Source: Excoecaria cochinchinensis (taxonomy: Eukaryota > Streptophyta > Magnoliopsida > Malpighiales > Euphorbiaceae). Taken from it: a stretch of 64,000 nt of DNA. The stretch spans positions 7,823,001-7,887,000 of the forward strand of contig CANTUQ010000031.1 of the NCBI GenBank assembly GCA_947683425.1, read 5' to 3'. The translations under genes were made by a program, and so were the position numbers. The notes beneath the pieces were generated by a model. That model ran no database searches and was not told the origin of the DNA. It saw only the letters and a list, made by a program, of their open reading frames with translations. Every line of letters begins with the position of its first letter. Position 1 is the stretch's first letter. This document shows, piece by piece, positions 23,011 through 34,030 of this stretch.

Positions 23011-24267
23011 AATGTGGAGTTCACTCCATCTCCACCGAATTCTCCTAGTGGGACATTTTGAGAGAAGTTCCTTTACTCCTTTACTCCTTTATTTTTCTGT
23101 TCTTTTTTGTTTTTTTGTTTGTATATGTTTATATGTTTGTGATTTTTGTTCTTACATAATCAGAACATTGTGTCCTTTAAGTGTTGGGGAGGGATATGTT
23201 CATGTGTATTTGTTTGTGTGTTTTATGAGTTTGTGGATATGCATGATTGCTAGAATTAGGTGTTTATGTTTATGTGTTTGTGCTAATTATGCATGATTGC
23301 TAGTATTAGGTTTTTGTTTGTTTTGAATTAAATATGTATGTATGTATGTTGTGTGTTTGTAGTTTTTATTTTCTCCATATTTATAAGTACCTTTTTACAC
23401 GTTAATCTTTATTATGTTGTGGTTAATCTTGATGTCAATAATTAACTTTTGTATGCTCAATTGGTAGAGTGTTAAAGTTTCATGTAGCATATGTTTTAGA
23501 TTAAGTTTTTATCTCTTTTTATTATTTACAAGATCTATGGAATATTTAGTCAATTTTCTAGTTAAGCTAAAATGCTAGGATGGTTAGTTTTTAAGTTTAA
23601 GTTCTAAGGATTTAAGTAGCCTTAAGGAAACTATAGCCATAATACAAATAACTTGCTTTTAGATAATGGATGAGGACATAAACAAAAAGAAAAGAAAACT
23701 AATAAAAGAAAATAAACGCTTGTTGATATTATGTAGTTTGAGTAAGTTGTGTATAAGTGAGTAGGCTCCTCATTTACGCTCATTCAAAAAGAATGAGTAA
23801 TGTCGCAAGTAGAAAAGTATAAAAACAAAAATAGTGGGATGGAGCATAAAATGCACCCACTAAGAAAGAAAAAAAAAAAGAAAAGAGAAAATGTCTAAAA
23901 ATGCCATGAGAAATGCAAGTGAATTCGTGTGTTAATCTTTGTCCTAAATGGCTACTCTTGTTCTTAGAATTTTTAAATTTGGAGAGTAACATGTTGGATA
24001 GATAGCTTGATTATCATTTTGACTTTATATTCATTGATCTTGTCTTTAGTAGATTGAGATATTTGGTAAGTTTATTATGTATGCTATGAAACTTGTGTTG
24101 TCTATCATTTTTAAGCATTGGAAGTTGAATGTTGATGATCATGTTTTTACCTTCTTTTCATAGTCAAGATAGCTTGTTGAATTGCTACATTTATTTTGGA
24201 GAAGATAAAAATTTGTGTTATGTTTCTTAGATGTTTGAATCTTTGCTTGAGGACAACCAAATGTTTA
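23011..24267 (+). other. D2 non-coding spacer
   Basis: T- and G-rich sequence with low-complexity GTTTGT runs (23090-23340), an ATGT run near 23332-23348 and A-rich GAAAAG runs near 23680-23890. Long untranslated 3' spacers before the PPT are normal for Athila/Tat elements. No gene seen. Confidence 0.55.
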
Positions 24268-24279
24268 AGTGTGGGGACT
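24268..24279 (+). other. Polypurine tract of D2
   Basis: AGTGTGGGGACT immediately precedes the LTR start TGATATGAG, after CTTGAGGACAACC. This is the usual AAGTGTGGGG arrangement of Athila/Tat elements. Confidence 0.7.
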
Positions 24280-25635
24280 TGATATGAGCCTAAATAGCTC
24301 ATATTTAGTTAATGTTTTGTGATTAAAATCATGTTTAGTTGTTGTAAATTGTGTTAGAATTAGGTATGTTTTATGTTTTCTTTTATATTGTGTGAGTGTA
24401 GGAGGAAATGGAGAAAATATTGGAAAAAGGAGAAAACTAAGCAAGGAAGTATAGTCTCTATCACAGGCGCGGCGATAGCCGCAAGCGTGACCTAAGAAAG
24501 ATGGGAAGAAGGAAGGAAGAGTAGAAGAAAAGAGCAAAATAAGGAGTGTCGCGTTTTGTCAAGGGCAAGAAGAAGGTTGCGAGTGCGACAATACAAGGAG
24601 AAAGAAGGGAGTCAATGCAACAAAAAAAGGCAAGGAAGTGAAAGTCGCGTTCAATCACGAGCATGACAGAAAGATCCGTTGGGGTAGTTATTTTGAAGAA
24701 TCACATGAATAGTCAGGCCTTTCCACCAACTTTTACAACTCTTTTGAAGGGGCATTTCAAAGGACATCAGTTTTGGAAGATATAATATATTAAATTCAGT
24801 TGTAAATATTAAATATAGAGAATTTAACTTAAGAATTTCTATAAGTAGGAGAACAATTTCTGTAGTTGTAGTTCTTAAGTTTGTTTTTTATATTTTGAGA
24901 AGAAGGCAACAAGCAAATAAGAAGACAACATATTTTGTGAAGAGAAAAAGGGTTGAGAGATCTCCTTCTTCTATCTTCTAATCTTTTCTTCTTCTTTGTA
25001 AACTTTTAATGATGTTTTCGGAACTTGAAACTTTAATGTTACATTTTATTATTCATCTTAATTTTGTAATCTTGTTTGTAGAATTTTCTATTTGTATTTG
25101 ATGTATGATCATAATAAGTAAGAATTTAGTTGAGAGATAAATGATTACTTAAAACTAATAGAATTTCATTATTGAAACATTACTAGAGAGATCAGAATGT
25201 TAGATGATTGTTATAAGTTGTTAATTAATCCTTAAATATGCATGTATAATTAACTAATTCATTAATGAGAGTTAAGAGTTAGAATTATAAATGTATGTTT
25301 TAGGCACTCTAATTCATGTTGAGAGAATGAATGGGAATATTATTTCAACTCGGCTTGCATGACAATGATACAATAATAAGCAAGAATAATTACTCAAAGT
25401 TCCATTAATTATTAACTTATCATCATTAATCCTTCTTGTCTTCTTTGATCATTATTAATTAGGTTTAGTCAAATTTGCATTCCACTAATAGTTTAGAATT
25501 ATTCTTAAGGATATTGAACATTGTAAACAAGATTAAAATCAAGTAGTAATAGTGAGTAATAATCAATATACATTCCTTGAGCGAACGATATTTTAAGTAA
25601 TATAATCGGTAAACCTTGCGCTTGCGGATTTAGCA
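24280..25635 (+). repeat. D2 3' LTR
   Basis: It starts TGATATGAGCC after the PPT and ends near CGGATTTAGCA. The last 60 bases mirror the D1 LTR edge at 15120. A palindrome cluster is at 24460-24672 and TATA-like sequence (CTATAAGTAGG) at 24839-24849. The exact 3' edge is uncertain by a few bases. Confidence 0.75.
24460..24672. repeat. Decayed palindrome cluster in D2 LTR
   Basis: Contains GGCGCGGCGATAGCCGC, GTGTCGCGTTTTGTC, GTTGCGAGTGCGACAA and GTCGCGTTCAATCACGAGC. It matches the D1 array position upstream of the TATA-like box, with different and partly decayed arms. Confidence 0.65.
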
Positions 25636-25812
25636 CTAATAGTATGCTCTTCTATTTAATTGTTGTTTAGTAAGCATTGGTATTTGCATGTCTATCTTCT
25701 TGCTCCTTAATTGAGAATGACTCCTTATTTTCTTTTATTGAGATTGAAATGGTTAAAGATGTGGCTTATTCAGTTTACTCGATGACGAGTAAAGGTTTGA
25801 GTTTAGGGTAGC
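25636..25812 (+). other. 3' internal end of element C
   Basis: It reads CTCGATGACGAGTAAAGG, TTTGAGTTTAGGGTAGC, then LTR C1. The sequence just before an LTR is the expected PPT region. It shows that D2 lies inside, or was joined to, the internal region of element C. Confidence 0.5.
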
Positions 25813-26052
25813 TGATAAGTTGCAATTATATATATATATTGGGTTATTTCTTGGTATAATTATTTGTGTTCTATGTTAATTTTTAATCTTTACTAGTTTA
25901 GTTTATGTTATTTTATTAGTTTAAATTGTTTTTATAATTTTTTATAAGTATTGGGGTATTTTTAGGCGTTTTATTTCAATCCGGAGCTAAATTGGAGGTG
26001 CTGGGCTGTTTATATGTTAAATTGGTAAAGAGGGCTAATTTTACACTAAAAC

Positions 26053-26212
26053 ACAGTGGTATTTTCAGGAAACACAGTCGCGTGCTTTCTCGCTGAGAAC
26101 ACAGTTGTGTTTTCCAGTTGCCACCAATTCATGCACAATACAGCAGCCCTAATCGCACGTATTTATTCAATAACACAGCTGTCTTTTCCAAAACACAATT
26201 GTGCTTTTCTAC
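26053..26212. repeat. AACACAG(T/C)-type palindrome array in C1
   Basis: Units such as AACACAGTGGTATTTTC, AACACAGTTGTGTTTTCC, AACACAGCTGTCTTTTCC and AACACAATTGTGCTTTTC, four to five in a row. Arms AACACA / TGTG(T/C)TT. C2 has a completely different arm sequence at the same place. Confidence 0.8.
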
Positions 26213-26214
26213 AT

Positions 26215-26226
26215 AATATAAATAGG
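26215..26226 (+). promoter_or_regulatory. TATA box of C1
   Basis: AATATAAATAGG directly after the palindrome array and ten bases before the B2 insertion. C2 has TATAAAGACC at the matching place (34021-34030). Confidence 0.6.
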
Positions 26227-26951
26227 CACCGTTTCTGTAATGACTCGAAATTTCAACTGTCATGAATAGTGAATTTGGAGCAGTGAATTGTGACATCGGG
26301 ATAATTGTGAGGGTCTAATTCAAAGTTCATTGTGAAGTGTTCTGCGCGTGCGAATATACTAGCATTAATGAATCAGGTTCCATCGGAACTTTGAGGTTAA
26401 ATGTGCTCGCGCCATAAAAATTTGAGGATGGGTGACTTCCCAGGGCGAAAATATTTTATTTGATAATTGAAAAATACTAGTGGCGACTAGTCCAATGGTG
26501 AAATTTGAAGTAAAAATGAGACCAAATAGGCCTCTAAAAGTCGAAAATAAGAAATGACCCGAGCTTGATTCAGATGGTAACCAGTTTGACTTTATGTTTG
26601 ACAGAACTTCTAAAAATAGTAAATGATCTCTAAAGATTACCAAAATTTTTAGATTTGTTTTAAATAATATTTAGAAATTTTTTACAATAAAACGGAAATT
26701 TTACGGTAATAACGAAAAGTGAGGAATTGGACAGGTTTGAGTGAACCGGACCAGAAATAGACTCCGATTTGGCTGAAAATTTTTATGTGGACTAAATTAT
26801 ATATTGTAAGAATTATGGAATCAGTTTTGGGAGAAATTGAGCTTATGAAGTGAGAGAATTAATTTTTGGGTGCATTTTGGTCTTATTAACCTAATTGGGC
26901 TTGGAAGTGGTTGGCCCAACTTAGTTGGACCAAGCCCAACCCAACAAGAGG

Positions 26952-26961
26952 TCTATATATA
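26952..26961 (+). promoter_or_regulatory. TATA box of B2
   Basis: TCTATATATAG followed by a pyrimidine-rich stretch (TTTCTCCTCTCCTC). Same context as in B1. Confidence 0.6.
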
Positions 26962-27899
26962 GTGTGAAAAATCAGACTTCACTAGAAATTTCTTTAGATT
27001 TCTGCATTTCTCCTCTCCTCTTTTTGGCCGAATGTTATGTCTTCCTTTCTATATGATTTTTCTTCTATTTTCTTCATTAATTACCTCAAAATCCAAGCTT
27101 CTCTAACATATTTCGGCTCCTCTACTAGATTATTATGGCCTCTAATCTTCATTTAGAGTGATTAAAGTGGGAAAAACTAAGGATTGGAAGTTATGTATCA
27201 AAATTGAGGTATGTGAAATTAGAGTTTTTAATTTAGTTTAAAGGCTCAAATAGGTATTTAAGGTATGTAGATTACATTCATGATGTTGGATTGAATTAAG
27301 GAAGTGAAAAAATGGTGATTTTATAATGAAAAGATTCAGCCAGTTTATGGAAACTAAAGGAGATCATTGTGTTTTAAGAATTAAGGCAAAGGAGATGAAG
27401 ATTTTAGTGTGGAGAAAAAGAATCTAAGGTATGTGGATATAAAATCCCTTATTTTCCATTAATTTTGGTGTAATATTTGGTTACGCATGTTATGTGTGTA
27501 TGAGATTTATGCATGTATGGTTGAAATAAATGCCATAGGAATGATTGAGAATGCTAAAAGTGATGGTTTTGACAATTAAATATGGAAGAAAATAAGTTTA
27601 GGGATGACCATAATATGGTCGAATGATATGTTAGGTTACTTTAAAATTTTGAATGATTAATCACATATACTATGTATAAATGAAAATGAATAAATTAATT
27701 AGTGATAGGAGTAAATAAAGGCATAAAATAAGTTATGTATGAAAAATAGCTATGGTGGCCGAATGGGTATATAAGTGTGTTTAAAGTGTATTTTGAATGT
27801 TAGTGTATATTAACATTTATTGACATGCTATGAAGTTGTATTGATGAAATGAGAAGTAAGAAAAAAAAAAGTTAAAACTAAAGTTTATATTATGGCCAA

Positions 27900-29960
27900 T
27901 GGTATTTAAACTGAAATAATGATAAAATTTAAAATATTAATAAAAAAGAATGAAAATAGCATGAATTGAAGGAAAAAAGGGCATAAATGAAAGAATTTAA
28001 AAGCTATAGGAGTAAAATAGTAATTTGATGAAATACTGAGAGAGAATGGAAATGGTAAATTAAGTAAAATAGAGATTAAACAAGTTAAATGGATAATCAA
28101 ATGAGCATTAAATATGAAATTATGCATGAAACGAAGATTAAGGACTAAACTGAAATTTTATAAGTGAATACTGAATTAGAGGTTATTAATGAATAGCTAA
28201 AGATATGTCTGTAATTAAAAGGAAAATTGAAGGACATTTTCGTAATTAATCGAAATATGAAGGACCAAATGGTAATATTACCAATGTATATTGAATAATT
28301 AGTAGTATGAAAATATTTAATGGCATTTTCGTATTTCAACTGAAGTTGGAGGTATTTTTGTAATTAGAAGAAAGATAGGGGACTAACTAGTAATTTAGAC
28401 ATTTTAGGGATTAATTGGTAATTTTAATGTATATTGGATAAAAGATGTAAGGTAGACAATTAATGGCAATTTCTTAAATAAAATGAAAGTGAAGGGCAAA
28501 TTTGTAATTGAACGGGTTTTAAGGGTTTAAAGGGTAATTGGGCCATTTTGAGGACAAAAAAAATTTGTAATTTTCATATAATTAAAGTTAGATAATGTGA
28601 AACAAAAAGTAATAAAGTTGAAGGCTTTTCTAAAAGAAAGATAATGTAATGAATTTATGATTTAATGAATATACATAAGTTTGTTGGAAATCTTTTTGGT
28701 AATTCCTATATATTATTGATATTGACATTATAATAGGTATGGAATAGAAATAATGTCACCAGTAACGAATGTATCGCATAATGACCGAACTGAAAAGGAA
28801 TTATCACTGAATTAATTAAAAATAGGGAATAGTGAAAACAAATTGACGATTGAATGAGATACTAATTACTGAAATAAAACTGTTACAGAAAGATTGAGAA
28901 ATGAAAAATAGGGATAAGACACTGATGTATGAATGGAATACTAAAGACTAAACAGTAATGTGTAGAAAATGAAAAGATAAATTAATTGGAGAGAAAAATA
29001 TAATGATTTACGAAAAATGTATAGACACTGCTATGGCCCTTAGAACTCTGGTAGTCATACTTAGCTCAGGATATAGTTGGCTAGTCATAGGGACACTTAT
29101 ACCGCAGTAGTGAGTCATGACGATTCACGTCTGTAGACCAATGATGGTCAACTATTGTACTGTACTGATACCGCATCTGAAAATGTTACTATTACTACTT
29201 TATTTCTATTACTGTCCTGCCATTATTATTGAACTGTTACTGTAGTGGATTCGCGATGGTCCACGTCTCGTGTATCCGATTTAGAGTTGTCTACCGAATG
29301 AATACTAGCCGCAAAGTAAGAAAATAAATTGAAATAAGCAAAAGATAAATAAAAAAACTAATAAAAAAAAGAGATTGAACTGTTAAGTATTAAAGATATA
29401 TACTGATTAAATAGTAGTTTGAAAATACTTTAATCGATAAATAGGATAGAAATGTAATTTGAATAGAAGAATGAATAATAAATATAAACATTAAGATAAA
29501 TATAGATATAATGATTTAAATTAAGGAAAATTAATAATGTTATTAATAGTACTGATGTGAATAGAGTAAAGGTAGAAAACAAGTTATGAAATTCGCATAG
29601 AAATAACTAAATGGAATTAAAAGAAAATATTGTGCGAAGAAAGTAGCTAAATGGTAAAGTAAGTGACGAATGATAAAAGCTTAGCCTGATTTTTAATCAA
29701 ATATAAATGATGAATCGTAAAGACTAAATGGTAACTCTTCATATCATTGAGTAAATTAGAAATGAGAATTAATAAAGTAAAGGGTTTAACTGAAAATACT
29801 GATAATAAAGACTGAACTGAAGTTTAATAACTGTAAATAGTGATAATAGGGATCAAACCGAAATTTAACAAAAGTCCAAGGGCTAAACTGCAACATGGTA
29901 TAAATTACGAAATAAATTAAACTGCATGTAAATTAAAGGGAACGAAAGTTAAAGGTAATC
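27900..29960 (+). repeat. Field of degenerate GGACTAAAxxGTAATTTT phrases
   Basis: Short phrases such as GGACCAAATGGTAATATT, GGCATTTTCGTATTTC, GGGATTAATTGGTAATTTT and GGGCTAAACTGCAAC recur every 20-40 bases, never identical. B3 LTRs carry the reverse complement type (AAAATTACAATTTTGCC) in a shorter field at the corresponding place. It is lineage-specific simple-phrase sequence, not a gene. Confidence 0.7.
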
Positions 29961-30626
29961 GTGTAAAAAAAATAATAATAAATATAAATATACGGTGTAA
30001 ATAAATGTTAATAAAATTAATAATTGTACTGAAACAAAAGCTCATGGAAATGGAAATAATACTCAACAAAAGATTTAAGTTAGCCGTAGAGCAAAGCCAA
30101 ATAAAAATGAAAGATATTGTGAATAATAATAATAATTGAAATAAGAATACTGATAATAGTTGACACTACCACTGTTAATATTCTGATGAAATGTATAATG
30201 TTGAAAAATGATAATAAAATTAATGACCAAGCCTAACGGTAAGTAATATAAATGAAACACTGTAAGCCAATACATAACAACAGATTGAGATATAAAGTAA
30301 AATAAAAATTAATATAACCATTCCGAAAATACAGATGAAACTAAGACTCAGACTTAAAAAGAATAATAATAGAAATAACTGGAACAAAATAAGTATTGTA
30401 TTTAAAGCAAATGTTAAATGAAGATAGAGACAAAAAAACAAGTATCAACCGCACCTGTGAATATAATAACAGTTAATTGTATATAAAAGACCTAGTAATA
30501 CCGAAGACTTAAAGTGAAAGTTTAGCTAAAAACACTTAATGAATAAAGGTTCACATAATAGAAATAATGTGTGTACTTGTGTGTGAATGACGGTGTTAAT
30601 GGAAAATTTGGGATATGTATCCACCA

Positions 30627-30670
30627 CTGGACATTATAATGCTCAACGTGTAGTGTTGTTGCTATGCGCA
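30627..30670 (+). other. Conserved double hairpin in B2
   Basis: Stem 1 is CTGGACAT / ATGCTCAA (one or two mismatches). Stem 2 is a looser GTGTAG / CTATGC. It is 340-390 bp before the LTR end, aligning with the B3 hairpins. Confidence 0.5.
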
Positions 30671-32079
30671 GGTTACGGAAGGTAGGAAGATGTGAGATAA
30701 TTAAGATGGCCGACACAGTGAAAGATAGAGAAGATAGAGAAGTGGACATGGCATGTATATGTTCGAGTTGAAGGAACTGGATTAAGTATAGATAGTTAAA
30801 TGTCTATATGTAAGTACTAGTGATATATTGTTTAGAGTTATGTGTGGAATTTTATTATTTTGTTAAATGTGCTGCATGATATTTACATTTTGAAAAAAGA
30901 AAAAAAAATAGTTACGATTTTCTATTTTACATTCCTATGTTATTTATACCGGTTTGATTCTTGAGGGAGTCAGTAATTACTGTTTACTGTACGTACCGTA
31001 TAGGGTGTTACAGATTCATCTTCCAAAAGAAGCAGTAGAGATAGAAGATAGATAATAGCAGACATTTTCTTATTTTCGTAGGTTTTATTTCTTCATCTCA
31101 AATATTGTTTTCAGGCTAGCTTTAACTTTAATTTCATTTTTGCTTCTAAATAATTTAGATTAATCTAGTTTAGAATTTTAATTTGGCATCCAAGGAGGAT
31201 TTCAAGGTTGTTGAAGAAGCTGTTTCAAGATCTATTTTCTCTCTCATCAAGGGTGTATTGTAAACTCTAATTTTCTATATTTGATGATTATATTCTTGAT
31301 GTTAGAGTAGTTCTTTATGTTTAGGAGTTCTTGAATCATAATTTTGTATTTTGGATATTTGGGTTTAATGAATATTTTCATGTTTTCTTTTATTCTTCTT
31401 GTTTGTCTCTGTATGAATATGATTCAATTGCTTATTTAGATTTAGTCCAGAATGGTGATATCAATGAATGAATGTATTTGTTGACTATTTCAAACATATG
31501 CTCTATTCTTTTAATATTTGCATCTATATTTCCATCTAAGTACGGAATGGTAGTTTGGTTTGTGGTTGTTGATGTTATTAGGTTCAAAATAGTGAAGGAT
31601 TAATGGGTTTTAAATAGCTGAGTTCGGAATAGTAAGTTGTCTTGGATCTAGGAATTGGTAATCCATGCTTATGCTAATCATTGAGCTGAGTCCGAAATGA
31701 TAGGCTCATTGATTAAAATTGCTGAGTCTGGAATGATAGGCTTGGATTTAGATGGTTTGTCCATAATTTCATGTTTAAATTGTTTTGCCCGTATCCAATT
31801 GTAATTTATGAGGATAGAATTTTGTAAGCAATTTAATTCATCCTTGATTGATTTCTTGATGATTTTTTTTTATTTTTAATTATTATTTTATATTTTTAAT
31901 TTCTTGCTTAGTTTAGACTTCCCTTCAAACAAACTTGGGGACTTCTCATATTAGCACCACTCAACTATAGATATTTAGCTTAACAATCCCCTTTCCTTTG
32001 GGTTCGATAATCACTGGTCTTTAATTATACTTGCTATATTACTTGTCGATTCAGTGCATTTACTGAACACCATTCAACA

Positions 32080-33611
32080 GTGAATGTGACATATTTGGAA
32101 GGCACACAGTTTCAAACATATGTGGCAGTCAATAAAGCATCTCCCCAATTAGAGATTGGCAAATTGGCCTCTGCCATCATAATCTGACCATATCTAGGAG
32201 AGTCTTATTTCTCCTTTTCGCAATACCATTTTGTTGAGGAGTTCTGAGAATGTACAACTAATGCTCAATCCCCTTTTCATCACATAAACTTTAAATTCAG
32301 TTGAAAGATATTCTCGACCTCTATCAGTTCTTAAAGCTTTAATCTTTTTGTCTAATTGATTCTCAACTAAGTTTATATAAGTCTTGAAGCAACCCAATGC
32401 TTCTAACTTGTGAGAAATCAAATAGACATGACCATACCTAGTATAGTCATCTATAAATGTGATGAAGTAATAGGCCTCATGCCTTGCCCTCACATTCATT
32501 GGACCATATATGTTAGAATGAACTAACTGCAATGGAAATTTGGCTCTAGTTCTTTTCCGGACGGTTTTCTAGCTAGTTTTTCTTTTAGGCTATGCTTGTA
32601 CGTAAGCAATTCAACTTTATTTAAATCACCTAATAAGCCTACTTTAGCTAACCGACTCATTTAGTCTTACTCGATATAGTTTAATCTAGTATTCCATAAC
32701 TTCACATTAATCTCATAACTATGTGAAGAAGAAGAAATTAAAGAAAAATTAGTTTTATTCAAATAGTCATGGTCAACATCCATAACACTAAAATCATTCA
32801 ACATAAAATCATAACTATAATAAACATTATTCAAGCATAGGCATACACTGTCATCCTTAAAATGTAAATCGAAACCAAGTTTCAATAAAGTAAGAACATA
32901 AATTAAATTCCTATGAATATCTAGAATTTGTCGAAATTCAACAAAGGCATCTTGATCCCTTGTTGCATGTTCCGTTGATCCTAAATCTATTAGCCATAAA
33001 GGATGAAATTCAATTAGAAATACAGAACAAAATACATAAATTTTACTAACTCTTGAGTCAAAATAGTGTATCTATTTGGGCACAGTGCAGTCTCTTGTAT
33101 AGTGTCCGTTCTGTTAGCAATTAAAACATTTCACTCTTGAAACATTCACCTTCTTTTTTCCTTTGGACCTTTTATAATTCTATTCCACCTTTTGTTCTTT
33201 ATTCTTTCTAGCTCGCTCCTTATCTCGACCTTTGAAGCTTTTCCTCTTGTTCTAGTTTGAAATCATTCCACCAGAATGGGACTATGCCACATGCACTTCG
33301 GCATTGACCTTGATTGCTGCTAGTCGGTCCTTTTCAAACTGCAAATGATGAGCGACATCCTCAAATGTCTTAATATTATCGATATGAGTTAGTTGCATCT
33401 TAATATGCCACCAACTCTTAGGTAAGGAATAGAGAACAGCTTGGACCTGCTGCTCATTAGTCAATTTATGACCAGCGTCACTAAGCTTATTATATTTTCC
33501 ATCTCTCTTAGATGTTTCCGCATTGAATGATTAAACTTCTTCTGATATGTATCAAATTTGATCGTTAATGATCGAGCCTTAGTCAGAGTTATGGCTTTGA
33601 ACTTCTCTCGC
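32080..33611 (-). pseudogene. Ty1/copia gag-pol fragment: gag C-term, protease-linker, integrase
   Basis: Minus strand, from right: gag end (ALRTL-type region absent; LYSLPKSWWHIKMQLTHIDN and FEDVAHHLQFEKDRL at 33464-33340), a CX2CX4HX4C zinc knuckle near 33100-33145 interrupted by a stop at its fifth position (CFNC*QNGHYTRDC), the pre-integrase LWNTRLNYIE near 32667, and the integrase core at 32532-32194 (LVHSNIYGPM, FITFIDDYTRYGHVYL, KALRTDRGREYLS). Integrase sequence continues frameshifted to 32080, where LTR C1 ends. RT and RNase H are not in the window. Confidence 0.88.
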
Positions 33612-33763
33612 AAAGTTGATAAGTCCCTTTTTGTGTTTTGTTTTGTGTGATTTTTAGGTGAATTTTCATGTCTTAAGTCTTGTTTATTTTCATTTTGGTT
33701 TAAATTCTTTTAGATCCAAGTTCAGGTGACTTAATGAGATTTTTTGGCTATTTTTGCAGGAAA

Positions 33764-34012
33764 TTGGGGTTCCACACGATGGTCAAAAAATTCTAACCAC
33801 TGTGTGATCATGAAAAAGCTGGAAAAATTGTGGAAACACTTAACACGGTGGTCACGATTCTATGACCACTGTGTGATAGAAGAACTGCAGGCTATTAAAG
33901 ACTTCACACGGTAGTCATATTTTTGTGACTACCGTGTGGAATTGAAATTTTGAGTAAATTGTGTCCAGTAACATTTCACACGGCGGTCAGGATTCTGTGA
34001 CCACCGTATCAC
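33764..34012. repeat. CACGGTGGTCA..TGACCACCGTG palindrome array in C2
   Basis: Four units of 35-45 bases: CACACGATGGTCA..TAACCACTGTGTGA, ACACGGTGGTCA..TGACCACTGTGTGA, CACACGGTAGTCA..TGACTACCGTGTGG and CACACGGCGGTCA..TGACCACCGTAT. Arms are 11-13 bases, with compensating changes in at least one unit (GGTAGTCA pairs with TGACTACC). Confidence 0.9.
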
Positions 34013-34020
34013 TTATTAAT

Positions 34021-34030
34021 TATAAAGACC
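34021..34030 (+). promoter_or_regulatory. TATA box of C2
   Basis: TATAAAGACC eight bases after the last palindrome arm. Position equivalent to C1 26215-26226. Confidence 0.55.

Larger units (their letters stand above)
22581..25635 (+). mobile_element. D2, 3' part of an Athila/Tat-like element
   Basis: A broken ORF end (about 22585-23010), a long non-coding spacer (23011-24267), a PPT (24268-24279) and the 3' LTR (24280-25635) in the + orientation. The LTR end reads as the reverse complement of the D1 LTR edge, so D1 and D2 are relatives. The 5' half is missing. Confidence 0.78.
26236..31012 (+). mobile_element. B2, 4.8-kb solo LTR of family B
   Basis: It starts TGTAATGACTCG and ends TAGGGTGTTACA. 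Flanks GTTTC (26231-26235) and GATTC (31013-31017) form a five-base duplication with one mismatch. TATA box at 26952-26961, GGCCGAATG near 27027, a long field of degenerate GTAATTTT phrases (about 27900-29960) and a double hairpin at 30627-30670. All frames inside are short and AT-driven, so I see no coding region. Confidence 0.82.
25813..32079 (+). repeat. C1, family C 3' LTR interrupted by B2
   Basis: Both outer parts match solo LTR C2: the start TGATAAGT, and 31035-32079 against 38605-39528 (for example AGATCTATTTTCTCTC, ATATTCTTGATGTTAGAGTA, CTTGGGTTCGAT-like). Removing B2 leaves about 1.49 kb, close to C2 without its CACTA (about 1.42 kb). A palindrome array (26053-26212) is followed at once by a TATA box (26215-26226). 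Beyond 32079 lies copia sequence. Confidence 0.85.

Noticed and set aside
26236..31012. Full element with internal region instead of a solo LTR
   Set aside because: No PBS, PPT, coding sequence or second LTR copy inside. Landmarks of one family B LTR occur once each and in order.
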